Source: an uncultured Ruminococcus sp. | Lineage (GTDB): Bacteria > Bacillota > Clostridia > Oscillospirales > Acutalibacteraceae | Assembly: GCA_902793125.1 (NCBI GenBank) | Contig: CADBCC010000007.1 | Span: 1-54,479, forward strand | DNA length: 54,479 bases | Reading direction: 5' to 3' | Shown here: positions 8,430-17,777 of the stretch, piece after piece | Numbering within the stretch: position 1 is the stretch's first letter | Layout: every line of letters starts with the position of its first letter | The notes under the pieces: generated by a model | Seen by the model: only the letters and a program-made list of their open reading frames with translations | What the model was told of the DNA's origin: nothing | Databases searched by the model: none | Translations under genes and position numbers: made by a program

Positions 8430-10712
8430 ATGAAGTTGCATAAAAAAATAATTGTAATTGCCTTAGCGGCTTTAACGGGATTAAGTTCCGCTGTTCCCGT
8501 TTCGGCTCTCGGAGCTTCGGCGTATGTAAAATCGCCGACATTAAATGTCAGAAAGAAACCCTCGACTTCGAGTAAAGTCGTAGCAAACCTGAAAAAGAAA
8601 AAAGCCTTAACTGTTTTAAGTACAAAGAAATATAAAAACAAATGGCTTAAGGTTAAGACTAAATCAGGCAAAAAGGGATATGTACATAAAAATTATATTA
8701 AAGTAAAATTCAACCAGCTTCTTCTACCTGAAAGCGTTACAGGCTATTCGGGCTATTCTGTTAATGTAAAAAACGCTATTAATACAACTAAAAAGTCAAT
8801 AAAATGGACAAGCTCTAATAAATCGCTTGCCGAGATTAAAACGAACGGAAAAATAATCTGCAAAAAAACGGGAAAGGTTTCCTTAAAAGCCAAAGCTAAA
8901 TCCAAAACCGCTTCTTGTAGTTTAATAATTAAAAAAGCGTCGGTTAAGTTTAAAAAGTCTTCTTATTCAACTCCTCTTAACCGAAAACTTAAAGTTAAAG
9001 CGCAGTGCAAAAAATCCGTTACCTATAAAAGCAGCAATACTTCAATTGCGACAGTAAGCTCAAGCGGAGTTGTAAAACCCAGGAAGAAGGGAACCGTAAA
9101 AATTACCGCTGCGAGCAAATCGGGATGCCGCGCTGTCTGCACAGTAAAAGTAACCAATAACGCTATAAGCGCGTCAATTTCCGATACTTCAATTTACAAA
9201 GGCTGCCGCGCCATTATAAAAGCGTCAGGCTCAAGCGGATATTCCTACTCAAGCTCGAATACAAAGGTCGCTACCGTTAACCAGTCCGGATTGATAACGG
9301 GAGTAGGCGCGGGAAAAGCTAAAATTACAGTAAAAGCAAACGGAAGCTCAGCTTCAAAAGATATTACGGTAGTAAAAGGTTCGGCTGTAAATATCTCCCT
9401 CGATTCCGATACCGTAAATAAAGATATGACTTTAGTTATAAAATCCTCTACAAAGGGTGTAAAATGGAAGTCGACCGATACTTCCGTAGCTACGGTTGAA
9501 AACGGATTTGTTTTAGCTAAAAACAAAGGAACGGCTGTTATAAGAGCCTATAAATCGGGCGGAGCCAACGACTGCGTTGTAAAAGTTACGGACGCCGAAC
9601 CCGTTAAGTTCGTTTATACTTCCGAAAATTCCGCCTTGCTTAACAAGACAATTAAACTTTACGCTATAACCGATAATAAAAGAACTAACGTTAAATTCAG
9701 AATAATAGATTCCGCTAATAAAACGAGTTGGGCTACAAGCCATACCAGGGCGGCAAACGGTTCGGGTTATATCTGGACCTTCAGCAAAAAAGTTACCACT
9801 CCCGGCTACTGTTCGATAAAAGCCTACACAAAAACTTCCGCGGCAGCCGAATGGAAAAGCTGTGAAAGCGGCGAGGGAAGATTTTTTGTAAATAAAAGCA
9901 CAAGCCGTACCGCCTGCGCTAAAGGCGAAAGACTTATAACCACAAAAGTAATTAAACATATTGCCGAGTACGAGGGATTCCTTTCTAAAGTCGCCGAGGA
10001 CGAACTGGTTGCGGATTCTCCGACTGTCGGCTACGGAAGAGTTGTATATTCGGGAACAAAGTTCTATAACGGACTTACTAAAAACGATGCCTTCGCGTAT
10101 CTTGTACAGACTCTTAACGATTCGCTTTATACAACAAGAACAAACCAGATTCTGAAAAAATATAAAATCAGTTTTAACCAGAATCATTTCGACGCGCTGG
10201 TTGATTTAGCTTACAACCTCGGACCTTATATGATTACCAACCATAAAGAAATGCTTTCAACGCTTACATCTACCTACGGAAAAACCTCCTATAAAAACAC
10301 GGGTTATATTAATAAACCGTCCGTTGTTATGAGAAAAAGCGCGAAAGCAAGCTCTAAAAAAATTAAAAAGATTAAAGCCGGAACAGTAGTAAAACTCGTA
10401 AGCAAAAAAGTTTATAAAAAGCAATGGTACCGCATTAAGTACAAAGGTAAAAAGGGTTATATTAAGAAAAACCAGATTACAAAACGCACAACGAAAAAGA
10501 CGGTAAGAAATCTTAAAAATGTTCCCGTTAAAAAGTACGCGAAAAATTTCCTTAAGTACCATCACGCAAGCCAGAAATGCTACAAGGGACTTCTGTACCG
10601 CAGACTCGACGAGCTTGAAATATTCTTTTTTAACGAGTATGACAACGACGCTCGGAAGAATTCGTACAAGATTTCTTTCACCTGTCCGAAAAATTCAAGT
10701 TTCCATCTTTGA
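8430..10712 (+). CDS. Secreted GH24 lysozyme with SH3b and Ig-like (BIG2) domains; SH3b inserted in the lysozyme
   Basis: ATG 8430 gives a clean signal peptide (about residues 1-28) and a 760-residue protein; the in-frame TTG at 8412 is less likely. Order: SH3b at about 28-90, several BIG2-type Ig-like repeats to about 390, a beta domain to about 485, then a GH24 phage-type lysozyme domain from about 500. Catalytic Glu is in EYEGF (near 515), with Asp and Thr in ADSPTVGYG. Helices with FDALVDLAYNLGPYM follow. A second SH3b (about 624-684) comes next, and after it the expected lysozyme C-terminal helix, GLLYRRLDELEIFF. The hydrolase therefore seems split by an inserted SH3b. Role: cleavage of the peptidoglycan glycan strand, probably in wall remodelling. 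Confidence 0.88.
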   Translation: MKLHKKIIVIALAALTGLSSAVPVSALGASAYVKSPTLNVRKKPSTSSKVVANLKKKKALTVLSTKKYKNKWLKVKTKSGKKGYVHKNYIKVKFNQLLLPESVTGYSGYSVNVKNAINTTKKSIKWTSSNKSLAEIKTNGKIICKKTGKVSLKAKAKSKTASCSLIIKKASVKFKKSSYSTPLNRKLKVKAQCKKSVTYKSSNTSIATVSSSGVVKPRKKGTVKITAASKSGCRAVCTVKVTNNAISASISDTSIYKGCRAIIKASGSSGYSYSSSNTKVATVNQSGLITGVGAGKAKITVKANGSSASKDITVVKGSAVNISLDSDTVNKDMTLVIKSSTKGVKWKSTDTSVATVENGFVLAKNKGTAVIRAYKSGGANDCVVKVTDAEPVKFVYTSENSALLNKTIKLYAITDNKRTNVKFRIIDSANKTSWATSHTRAANGSGYIWTFSKKVTTPGYCSIKAYTKTSAAAEWKSCESGEGRFFVNKSTSRTACAKGERLITTKVIKHIAEYEGFLSKVAEDELVADSPTVGYGRVVYSGTKFYNGLTKNDAFAYLVQTLNDSLYTTRTNQILKKYKISFNQNHFDALVDLAYNLGPYMITNHKEMLSTLTSTYGKTSYKNTGYINKPSVVMRKSAKASSKKIKKIKAGTVVKLVSKKVYKKQWYRIKYKGKKGYIKKNQITKRTTKKTVRNLKNVPVKKYAKNFLKYHHASQKCYKGLLYRRLDELEIFFFNEYDNDARKNSYKISFTCPKNSSFHL

Positions 10713-10740
10713 TTTAATATTCTAAAATAAAAGCTCCCGG

Positions 10741-10779
10741 CATATTCTCAAGTAGGACAAGTATCCGACTTAGAATATG
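10741..10779 (+). other. Hairpin in the leader of the spoIIM-like gene
   Basis: CATATTCT (10741-10748) pairs with AGAATATG (10772-10779), and shorter pairs (AAGT with ACTT, GGA with TCC) extend the stem inward. No T-run follows, so it is unlikely to be a terminator. It ends 13 bases before the next start codon, next to the ribosome binding site, and could act in cis on translation or mRNA stability. Confidence 0.5.
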
Positions 10780-10792
10780 AAAGAGTGATAAT

Positions 10793-11464
10793 ATGACGGG
10801 AGTAATATTTACCCTTAAAAGAAAAAGATTCAGAATCAGGCTTCCGAAATTGAGAATGCCTGATTTTGAGCGTGTAAAGTCTTTTTTACAGCGAAGGGGA
10901 AAACTGATGTTTTTCCTTTTTGCGATGATTGCGGGCTTGATTTTCGGCTCGCTTACCGTTAACAGCCTCAGCAAGAAAACGCTTGACTATTTAGATTTGC
11001 TTTTCGCTTTGAATTTTCCCGAAAGGCTGAAAAGCGGATTGGCGGGCGCGTTTTTCGCGGAGTTTTCTTCCGATTTTATTTTTATTTTTGCGGCTGTATT
11101 TTTTTCGTTCAGCCTTTTCGGAGCTTTGTTTTTACCGCTTTTGGCGTTTTTTAAGGGCTTCGGAATAGGGATTAGCGCGGCTTATTTAATCTCGGGCTAC
11201 GGGCTTAAGGGAGCATTGTTTTATTTTCTGATAATTCTCCCGGGGGTATTTCTTTTCGGAATGATACTCTTGTACGAGCTTTCGGCGGGATTATCTATAT
11301 ACAAAAAGATTTTTTATAATATCGCGCGGGGAAGAACTTACCCGCTTAAAGGAGCGCTGTCGGCGTTTTTGAAAAAAAGCGTCAAATTTCTTTTGCTGAC
11401 GCTCGCGGTATCCGCGGGAGACTCTTTGCTTTGGTTTTTATTCGCGGGACTGTTTAAATTTTAG
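10793..11464 (+). CDS. Stage II sporulation protein M-like membrane protein
   Basis: The 223-residue protein has a basic N-terminus (about 1-35) followed by about five hydrophobic helices, including the pattern FFKGFGIGISAAYLI typical of the SpoIIM/DUF95 family. In endospore formers SpoIIM joins the SpoIID-SpoIIP engulfment complex. Family members also occur outside sporulation, next to other membrane proteins, as here. The YesL-like gene starts 9 bases after its stop, so they share an operon. A sporulation role here is uncertain. Confidence 0.8.
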   Translation: MTGVIFTLKRKRFRIRLPKLRMPDFERVKSFLQRRGKLMFFLFAMIAGLIFGSLTVNSLSKKTLDYLDLLFALNFPERLKSGLAGAFFAEFSSDFIFIFAAVFFSFSLFGALFLPLLAFFKGFGIGISAAYLISGYGLKGALFYFLIILPGVFLFGMILLYELSAGLSIYKKIFYNIARGRTYPLKGALSAFLKKSVKFLLLTLAVSAGDSLLWFLFAGLFKF

Positions 11465-11473
11465 GAGAAATGA

Positions 11474-12409
11474 ATGGATAAGGCAAAATTAGGTATTACA
11501 AGATTTTTTACGGGATATTTTAAGAATATTCACAGGCTTCTGCTTCTGAATATTCTTTTCGCGGTTCCTCTCTTATTTTTCGGTACGGTTTTTTATTTTA
11601 TAAGTAAATTTACGGGTTTAAATACAGCGTTTATAACTCTTGCTCCGATAATTTTTGTTTATCCTTTTTTTGCGGGAATAACGCTTTGCACCCGTGATAT
11701 TGTAAAGGAAAAAGAAGAAGTTCCCGTAGTAAGACTTTTCTTTAAAGGGTTTAAGGAAAACTTTTTAAAATTTATTGTACACGGAATTCTGCTTTATTTA
11801 GCTGTTTTTTTCTGCTATTCTTCTGTTTCTCTGTACTATAGAATGGCGCTTACAAACGGAATTTTTTATATCGCTTTGGGCGTTGCCGTGCTGATTTCGG
11901 TTTTAGTCCTTTTTATATTTTACAATGTTCCCGTTATGACGGTTACGTTTGATTTATCGCTGAAAGATATATATAAAAACTGCGGACTGATTTCATTCGG
12001 CGAGGTTAAAAACAATTTCTTCGCGACTTTGGGACTTTTTATCCTTTTCCTTTTCGGAGCGACGATTTTCTTAGTTGCTCCCGACGGATTATCACGCCTT
12101 ATAACAATAATCGCGGTAAGCGTTCTTATCTTTCCGTCGACGGCTTCCTATATAATCAACTTTTACGTGTATAAGGATATGGAGATTGTTATTTCAAAAG
12201 GCGAGGTTAAGTCCGAGGAGATAAAAAGAAAAATATCCGAAAAAGAAAATGAGAATAAAATGGACGAGGAAGCCGAGCCCGACTTTTCCGCGCTCGACCT
12301 CGACGAAAGAAAAGACGGGGAAGAGTACCTTTATTTTAACGGAAAAATGATTAAGCGGAAAGTGCTTATCGAAATGAAAAAAGAGAGTGAAAAGAATGAG
12401 CAAAAGTAA
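11474..12409 (+). CDS. YesL/DUF624-like membrane protein
   Basis: The 311-residue protein contains about six hydrophobic helices in residues 20-235, with the YesL-like core NVPVMTVTFDLSLKDIYKN. A long charged tail (about 240-311) is rich in Glu and Lys and probably cytoplasmic. The ATG 11474 follows AGGAGAAATGA. YesL proteins have no firm function but are common beside exported-protein and carbohydrate genes in Firmicutes. Its 3' end overlaps the next gene by 14 bases, indicating coupled translation. Confidence 0.65.
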   Translation: MDKAKLGITRFFTGYFKNIHRLLLLNILFAVPLLFFGTVFYFISKFTGLNTAFITLAPIIFVYPFFAGITLCTRDIVKEKEEVPVVRLFFKGFKENFLKFIVHGILLYLAVFFCYSSVSLYYRMALTNGIFYIALGVAVLISVLVLFIFYNVPVMTVTFDLSLKDIYKNCGLISFGEVKNNFFATLGLFILFLFGATIFLVAPDGLSRLITIIAVSVLIFPSTASYIINFYVYKDMEIVISKGEVKSEEIKRKISEKENENKMDEEAEPDFSALDLDERKDGEEYLYFNGKMIKRKVLIEMKKESEKNEQK

Positions 12410-12884
12410 AAAAAATAAGCGTAAAAAAACTATCCAAAAGAAAAAGAAAAAAAGCTTAAAACCTTTTATTATTTCAGCTGCTGCCGTAGTTTTAATCGCG
12501 GCGGTTGTAGTGATATCCTATATTGTTTATGCTAATACATCGCTTTCCGCGCAGGATTTTACCGATAAAACTTTAACCGGTGTAAAAGCGTATAACGCAA
12601 GCGGCGACGAAGCGCCGCTCGGCGAGGTTTACAACGTAAGGTATGACAACTACCGGGGAACGCTAAAACTTAACGGTGATTCAACTTTCGAGCTGTGGCT
12701 TACTCCGGGCTCAAAGGACGACGGTGTCCACGGCGGAAAGTACACCTACAACAAAGAAAAAGAAGTAATTAACGCGAAATTCGACAACGGAGAGAAAGCA
12801 CAGTTTAAAGTTGTGCGAAAGAAAGACGGGGCATTTAAGCGTGTAGAAGTTCCTTATCAGGGATACACTGTTTATATGAAATAG
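12396..12884 (+). CDS. Membrane-anchored protein with a small extracellular beta domain
   Basis: The start is placed at ATG 12396, about 8 bases after AAGAGAG; GTG 12387 would add three residues. The 162-residue product begins with a very basic stretch (residues 1-22, mostly Lys), then one membrane helix (about 25-48). A soluble outside region follows with strand-turn-strand elements such as YRGTLKLNGDSTFELWL and GGKYTYNKEK, a lipocalin-like pattern. No family is recognised. It overlaps the YesL-like gene and is followed by a terminator, so it is the last gene of the spoIIM-like operon. Confidence 0.75.
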   Translation: MSKSKKNKRKKTIQKKKKKSLKPFIISAAAVVLIAAVVVISYIVYANTSLSAQDFTDKTLTGVKAYNASGDEAPLGEVYNVRYDNYRGTLKLNGDSTFELWLTPGSKDDGVHGGKYTYNKEKEVINAKFDNGEKAQFKVVRKKDGAFKRVEVPYQGYTVYMK

Positions 12885-12892
12885 ATTTAAAA

Positions 12893-12924
12893 CGGCCGGG
12901 AATTTTTCCCGGTCTTATTTTTTT
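12893..12924 (+). terminator. Rho-independent terminator
   Basis: GGCCGGGAA (12894-12902) pairs with TTCCCGGTC (12906-12914, one G-T pair), followed by a T-rich run. It separates the membrane-protein operon from pgk. Confidence 0.85.
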
Positions 12925-12945
12925 GGCGCTTATTAGAAAAAAGTG

Positions 12946-12974
12946 TTGATAAATATTGTCTTTTAAGTTATAAT
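12946..12974 (+). promoter_or_regulatory. Promoter of pgk
   Basis: TTGATA (12946-12951) and a perfect TATAAT (12969-12974) are 17 bases apart, 55 bases before the pgk start codon. Confidence 0.85.
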
Positions 12975-13029
12975 AGAAAATGATTATAAGTGCGTGAAAA
13001 CGCCCTGAAAAAAGAAAGGAAGTAAACTT

Positions 13030-14238
13030 ATGAAACTTAACAAGGTTACTGTTGACGACATCAATGTAAAAGGAAAGAAAGTCCTCGTAAGAGTTGACTT
13101 TAATGTTCCGCTTAAAGACGGCGTTATTACTAACGATAACAGAATTACCGCCGCTTTACCGACAATTAAAAAGCTTATCGAGGACGGCGGAAAACTTATT
13201 TTATGTTCCCACCTCGGAAAACCCAAGAACGGTCCCGAAGAGAAATTCTCTCTCGCTCCCGTAGCAAAAAGACTTTCCGAGCTTCTCGGTAAAGATGTTG
13301 TATTCGCTAACGACGATGAAGTTGTAGGCGAAAACGCTAAAAAAGCTGTTGCCGAGATGAAAGACGGCGACGTAGTTCTTCTCCAGAATACACGCTTCAG
13401 AAAAGAAGAAACCAAAAACTTAGAGCCGTTCTCAGGCGAATTAGCTTCCTTAGCTGAAGTATTCGTAATGGACGCTTTCGGTTCAGCTCACCGCGCTCAC
13501 TGTTCAACAGCGGGTGTTACAAACCATATTAAGGATACAGCTGTAGGCTACTTAATGCAGAAAGAAATCGACTACCTCGGCAACGCGGTAGAAAATCCCG
13601 TAAGACCTTTCGTAGCTATTTTAGGCGGAGCTAAGGTTGCGGATAAACTAAACGTAATCTCCAACCTCCTCGAGAAGTGTGACACACTTATTATCGGCGG
13701 CGGTATGGCGTATACATTCCTTAAGGCTAAAGGCTTTGAAATCGGTAAGTCATTAGTTGACGATACAAAGCTTGACTACTGTAAGGAAATGATGGATAAG
13801 GCTGAAAAGCTCGGCAAAAAACTTCTTCTTCCCATCGATACTGTTATTGCCGCTGGTTTCCCCGATCCTATTGACGGACCTATCGACGTTAAAACTGTTG
13901 ACGCTGACAGCATTCCCGCTGATATGGAAGGTCTCGATATCGGTGAAAAAACTCAGGCTCTCTTCGCGGACGCTGTTAAATCCGCTAAGACTGTTGTTTG
14001 GAACGGACCTATGGGAGTATTTGAGAACCCGACTTTAGCTAAAGGTACAATCGCTGTAGCTGAAGCTTTAGCTGAGACAGACGCTACTACAATCATCGGC
14101 GGCGGCGACAGCGCGGCAGCGGTTATACAGCTTGGTTATTCCGATAAGATGAGCCATATTTCAACAGGCGGCGGCGCTTCTCTCGAATATTTAGAGGGTA
14201 AAGTTCTTCCCGGAATTGATGTAATCGCTGATAAATAA
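13030..14238 (+). CDS. pgk: Phosphoglycerate kinase
   Basis: This 402-residue enzyme transfers phosphate from 1,3-bisphosphoglycerate to ADP in the cytoplasm, making ATP and 3-phosphoglycerate. Full family length is present. Visible signatures are RVDFNVPL near the N-terminus, CSHLGKPK, the central GGAKVADKL, and the nucleotide-binding GGGDSAAAV near the C-terminus. The ATG follows AAAGGAAG. It heads a glycolytic series with tpiA and gpmI in the same direction; gapA is not in the window. Codon choice is strongly restricted (for example GCT, CTT, CTC), as expected of a highly expressed gene. Confidence 0.98.
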   Translation: MKLNKVTVDDINVKGKKVLVRVDFNVPLKDGVITNDNRITAALPTIKKLIEDGGKLILCSHLGKPKNGPEEKFSLAPVAKRLSELLGKDVVFANDDEVVGENAKKAVAEMKDGDVVLLQNTRFRKEETKNLEPFSGELASLAEVFVMDAFGSAHRAHCSTAGVTNHIKDTAVGYLMQKEIDYLGNAVENPVRPFVAILGGAKVADKLNVISNLLEKCDTLIIGGGMAYTFLKAKGFEIGKSLVDDTKLDYCKEMMDKAEKLGKKLLLPIDTVIAAGFPDPIDGPIDVKTVDADSIPADMEGLDIGEKTQALFADAVKSAKTVVWNGPMGVFENPTLAKGTIAVAEALAETDATTIIGGGDSAAAVIQLGYSDKMSHISTGGGASLEYLEGKVLPGIDVIADK

Positions 14239-14348
14239 TCAGTTAGTTTATGTATTAAAATTTCTGAAAACTCATTATTAAATTTATAATGATGAGTTGA
14301 AGATACAATGTTTTGATACGTTTATTGAGTAAAGAAAGGATAAAACCT

Positions 14349-15119
14349 ATGAATAAATCTAAAAGAAAGGCGATAATCGCCGGTAACTGGAAAATGAATA
14401 AAACTCCTTCTGAGGCTAAAGCGCTTCTTCAGGAGATTATACCCGTAGCCGAGGGCGCGGGCTGCGAAGTAATCGCATGCGTGCCTTATGTTGATTTAAC
14501 TGTTGCTGTTGAAACAGTTAAAGGCACAAACGTAAAAGTAGGCGCCGAAAACTGCCACTGGGCTGAAAGCGGAGCTTTCACAGGCGAAATCTCAACAGGT
14601 ATGCTTAAAGAAGTAGGCGTAGAGTACGTTGTACTCGGCCACAGCGAGCGCCGCCAGTATTTCGGCGAAACTGATGAAACAGTTAATAAGAGAACCAAGG
14701 CCGCTTTAGCCGAAGGCTTAAAGCCCATCGTATGCGTAGGCGAGCTTCTTTGGGAGCGTGAGTGCGATATTACCGAAGAAGTAATCGCGCGCCAAATTAA
14801 ACTCGACCTCTATGATGTTTCCGCCGAGGACGCTAAAAAGTGCGTTATCGCTTACGAACCCGTTTGGGCTATCGGCACAGGAAAAACAGCTACAGCCGAT
14901 CAGGCTGAGGAAGTGTGCGCGTTTATCCGTAAGGAACTCGCTAAGAAGTACGACGAAGAAACAGCTCAGGCTATTACAATCCAGTACGGCGGTTCTATGA
15001 ACGATGCTAACGCCGCTGAGCTTCTTTCCAAGGAGAATGTTGACGGCGGACTTATCGGCGGAGCTTCTTTAGTAGCGGCTAAGTTCGGCGCGATTATTGA
15101 CGCGGCTACAAAAGGATAA
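14349..15119 (+). CDS. tpiA: Triosephosphate isomerase
   Basis: ATG 14349, preceded by GAAAGGA, gives 256 residues; a TTG at 14313 in frame is discounted. The enzyme interconverts dihydroxyacetone phosphate and glyceraldehyde 3-phosphate. Catalytic residues are present: Lys in NWKMNK, His in VLGHSERR, and Glu in AYEPVWAIGTGK. The phosphate-binding loop GGSMNDANA is also seen. It lies 110 bases after pgk. The gap holds a 7-bp inverted repeat without a T-run (AACTCAT at 14269, ATGAGTT at 14292), so co-transcription with processing is possible. Confidence 0.98.
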   Translation: MNKSKRKAIIAGNWKMNKTPSEAKALLQEIIPVAEGAGCEVIACVPYVDLTVAVETVKGTNVKVGAENCHWAESGAFTGEISTGMLKEVGVEYVVLGHSERRQYFGETDETVNKRTKAALAEGLKPIVCVGELLWERECDITEEVIARQIKLDLYDVSAEDAKKCVIAYEPVWAIGTGKTATADQAEEVCAFIRKELAKKYDEETAQAITIQYGGSMNDANAAELLSKENVDGGLIGGASLVAAKFGAIIDAATKG

Positions 15120-15138
15120 TAAAAGATTATACTTTTGT

Positions 15139-15171
15139 AATTGAAAATTGAAATTGAGAATTGAAAATTGC
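15139..15171. repeat. Imperfect heptamer array (AATTGAA)n between tpiA and gpmI
   Basis: The units AATTGAA, AATTGAA, ATTGAG, AATTGAA and AATTGC run head to tail about 20 bases after the tpiA stop. One unit is six bases long. The array resembles two other heptamer arrays in this window in unit size and intergenic location. Confidence 0.7.
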
Positions 15172-15272
15172 GGTCGTGCAGACAGCCCGACGTTAAATCC
15201 TTGTTAGTTTCCCGGCCGGATTTTTAAGCGCGGACGCGTGAATTGTTCTCTTTTAAGAAAGGTATGTTTAAT

Positions 15273-16784
15273 ATGAAAAAGCCTTTAATTCTTATGATAT
15301 TAGACGGATTCGGCATAGCTCCTCCCGAGGGTAACGCTATTGCCGCCGCGAATAAGCCTAACCTTGACAGGCTGTTTAAAAACAACCCGATTACCCAAAT
15401 CGGCGCATCTGGTATGGATGTAGGTCTTCCCGACGGTCAGATGGGCAACAGTGAGGTCGGCCATACAAATATCGGCGCGGGACGTATAGTTTACCAGGAG
15501 CTTACCCGTATTACAAAAACAATCGAGGAAGATAAGCTCAAGGATAACGAGCCGATAGTTAACGCTATTGATTCGGCGCTTAAAAACGGAACTTCCCTGC
15601 ACCTTATGGGACTTATGTCTCCGGGCGGAGTTCACAGCCATATAACTCACCTTTACGGTATTCTCGAGCTCGCTAAGAAAAAAGGACTTGAGAAGGTTTA
15701 TGTTCACGCTTTTCTTGACGGACGTGACGTACCTCCCTCATCCGCTAAGGAATATGTAGCTGACGCCGTTGAAAAGATGAAAGAAATCGGCGTCGGAAAA
15801 ATCGCCACAGTCCACGGACGTTACTACGCTATGGACAGAGATAACCGCTGGGAACGCGTACAGAAAGCGTACAGCGCTTTGGTCTACGGAAAAGGCGTAG
15901 AAGCGGATTGTCCTGTTGACGCTATTCAGAAAAGCTACGATGAAGGCGTTACGGATGAATTCGTAGTTCCGATAGTTATAAACGGAGGAGATACAATAAA
16001 AGAAAACGACAGCGTTATTTTCTTTAACTTCCGTCCCGACAGAGCCCGTGAAATCACACGAACTTTAGTTGATCCCGATTTCGACGGCTTTGAGCGCGAT
16101 AAAGGTTTCTTCCCGCTTAATTACGTTTGTATGACTCAGTATGACGCTACAATGCCGAATGTTGAGGTTGCGTTTAAGCCACAGAGCTTAAAGAATACTT
16201 TGGGAGAATATATTTCCGACCTCGGTATGAATCAGCTTCGAATTGCCGAAACCGAAAAGTATGCCCATGTTACCTTCTTCTTTAACGGCGGAGTTGAAAA
16301 GCAGTACAAAAGCGAGGACAGAATTTTAGTTAAGTCTCCCGCGGTTGCTACGTATGACTTACAGCCCGAAATGAGCGCTCCCGAAGTAACGGAAAAGCTT
16401 GTTCCCGCGATTAAATCAGGTAAGTACGATATGATAATCTTAAATTTCGCCAACTGCGATATGGTAGGACACACAGGCGTGTTTGAAGCCGCGGTTAAAG
16501 CGGTTGAAGCTGTCGATGAATGTGTAGGAAAAGTTACCGACGCAATTGCCGAAATGGGCGGTGTAGCTATTATTACCGCCGACCACGGTAACGCCGACAA
16601 GATGATTGACGAAGACGGTGAACCTTTTACGGCCCATACTACAAACCCTGTTCCGTTCTGTGTAATCGGTTACGACTGTAAACTCAGAGAGGGCGGAGTG
16701 CTTGCGGATATAGCTCCCACAATGCTCAAGATTATGAACATTCCTCAGCCCGAGGAAATGACAGGAAAAAGTATCATAGTTTAA
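15273..16784 (+). CDS. gpmI: 2,3-bisphosphoglycerate-independent phosphoglycerate mutase
   Basis: ATG 15273 has the best spacing from AAGAAAGG and yields 503 residues, close to the usual 510. The enzyme interconverts 3- and 2-phosphoglycerate using two Mn ions. Family motifs are visible: LMILDGFG (metal Asp), the catalytic Ser loop [14 protein letters not shown], the [10 protein letters not shown] substrate region, and C-terminal metal ligands in ADHGNADKM. It completes the run from 1,3-bisphosphoglycerate to 2-phosphoglycerate started by pgk. The leader from 15172 contains GC-rich complementary segments (AAATCC with GGATTT) of unknown role. Confidence 0.97.
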   Translation: MKKPLILMILDGFGIAPPEGNAIAAANKPNLDRLFKNNPITQIGASGMDVGLPDGQMGNSEVGHTNIGAGRIVYQELTRITKTIEEDKLKDNEPIVNAIDSALKNGTSLHLMGLMSPGGVHSHITHLYGILELAKKKGLEKVYVHAFLDGRDVPPSSAKEYVADAVEKMKEIGVGKIATVHGRYYAMDRDNRWERVQKAYSALVYGKGVEADCPVDAIQKSYDEGVTDEFVVPIVINGGDTIKENDSVIFFNFRPDRAREITRTLVDPDFDGFERDKGFFPLNYVCMTQYDATMPNVEVAFKPQSLKNTLGEYISDLGMNQLRIAETEKYAHVTFFFNGGVEKQYKSEDRILVKSPAVATYDLQPEMSAPEVTEKLVPAIKSGKYDMIILNFANCDMVGHTGVFEAAVKAVEAVDECVGKVTDAIAEMGGVAIITADHGNADKMIDEDGEPFTAHTTNPVPFCVIGYDCKLREGGVLADIAPTMLKIMNIPQPEEMTGKSIIV

Positions 16785-16790
16785 TTGAAA

Positions 16791-16817
16791 GCAACCCGGA
16801 TTTTCCGGGTTGTTTCT
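16791..16817 (+). terminator. Rho-independent terminator of gpmI
   Basis: CAACCCGGA (16792-16800) pairs perfectly with TCCGGGTTG (16804-16812) around a 3-base loop, and TTTCT follows. Confidence 0.85.
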
Positions 16818-16921
16818 GCGTTTTTTACGAAGTCTTACGATAATAAATGTATAGGAGATATAACATTAAATAATATTAAAAGCAGGAATTGATAAAGATA
16901 AATAAAATTTTTAAAAAAGTA

Positions 16922-16950
16922 TTGTAAATACCGTAGATATGTGATAAAAT
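16922..16950 (+). promoter_or_regulatory. Promoter of the 147-residue lipoprotein gene
   Basis: TTGTAA (16922-16927) and TAAAAT (16945-16950) with a 17-base spacer lie 43 bases upstream of the start codon. Confidence 0.7.
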
Positions 16951-16993
16951 AAACTGTAAATTTTTATTCTGTAAAAAAGAAAGGCTGATAAAA

Positions 16994-17437
16994 ATGATAA
17001 AGAAAATTATATGCGCGGCAATGATTATTGCTACTGTTGCTGCTTTCGCAAGCTGCGGATGTTCTTCCGCTCCCGAACCGACTAATCCCCCTGAGTCTAT
17101 CGCAATCACACCGAAGATTCAAACTGCTCAGTACGCGGCTATCGTTACTGATTATAAATGGATTAACGGTAAATCCGGCGATACTATTGCTTTTGATGAT
17201 AACGGTACATTCAGCGGAAAGATTGATAAGAAAAGCTATAGCGGTACATTTACCCTTAAAGCCGATAAGAAGAATCCCGGTACGGTTTACTCCGACGTTA
17301 CTTTAAAGGATGCTAAAAAGGCAGTTACCTGGACATTCAAGTTCAAGGACAGCGCACATATGACTCTTACAACAGATCAGAAAGTAAGCGAAGATTACGC
17401 TTGCGAGTGGACTTTTGATAAAAAAGAAGATAAATAA
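16994..17437 (+). CDS. Small lipoprotein of unknown function
   Basis: The 147-residue product has a lipoprotein signal peptide ending in AAFASC, with the lipidated Cys at residue 21, then a Pro-rich spacer. The remainder is a small beta-rich domain with strand pairs such as DDNGTFSGKIDKKSYSGTF and AVTWTFKFKDSAHMTL. This resembles the beta domain of the membrane-anchored protein at 12396 in style. No family name is assigned. It has its own promoter and terminator, so it is monocistronic and probably faces the outside of the membrane. Confidence 0.8.
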   Translation: MIKKIICAAMIIATVAAFASCGCSSAPEPTNPPESIAITPKIQTAQYAAIVTDYKWINGKSGDTIAFDDNGTFSGKIDKKSYSGTFTLKADKKNPGTVYSDVTLKDAKKAVTWTFKFKDSAHMTLTTDQKVSEDYACEWTFDKKEDK

Positions 17438-17443
17438 TAATTT

Positions 17444-17480
17444 AAGGCTCAAAACTCTAATCGGGTTTTGAGCCTTTTGC
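17444..17480 (+). terminator. Rho-independent terminator
   Basis: The 12-bp stem AAGGCTCAAAAC pairs with GTTTTGAGCCTT around a 9-base loop, followed by a T-rich tail. It separates the lipoprotein gene from a convergent small gene. Confidence 0.88.
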
Positions 17481-17486
17481 TTTTAA

Positions 17487-17669
17487 TTATTTAAATAAAT
17501 ATTGCGCCGTATCTACGAACTGGCCTATAGTATTAATCGCTTTATTGGCTTTTTTCTTCATTTTGGGTTTGCTGTCTATCATAGCTTTTCCCGCCATTCC
17601 TACCGCGACGCCCGCAATCATTCCGCCCGCGACTCCTTTTACAATACTCGACATATGACCTTTTTCCAT
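17487..17669 (-). CDS. Small glycine-zipper membrane protein
   Basis: The start is set at the ATG whose minus-strand leader reads CTGGAGGTGAAATT, giving 60 residues; a longer frame from 17735 has no ribosome site. The product has one glycine-rich hydrophobic segment, VAGGMIAGVAVGMAGKAM (a glycine-zipper pattern), and then a basic region with KPKMKKKANKA and an amphipathic end. Comparable short YtxH-like proteins occur in clostridia. Function unknown; a membrane-associated oligomer is plausible. It is divergent from trmL. Confidence 0.7.
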   Translation of the reverse strand: MEKGHMSSIVKGVAGGMIAGVAVGMAGKAMIDSKPKMKKKANKAINTIGQFVDTAQYLFK

Positions 17670-17777
17670 AATTTCACCTCCAGAGAAAGCAAGTTTCTTT
17701 ACCGCTGATATAAAATTATTGCAAATCACTTGCAAAATTATTATTTGCGGTTAAAATATATTTAGAGGTGATAAGTT

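Noticed and set aside
9513-10187. 224-codon minus frame opposite the lysozyme gene
   Set aside because: It is a shadow of the well-supported GH24 gene, with no signals of its own.
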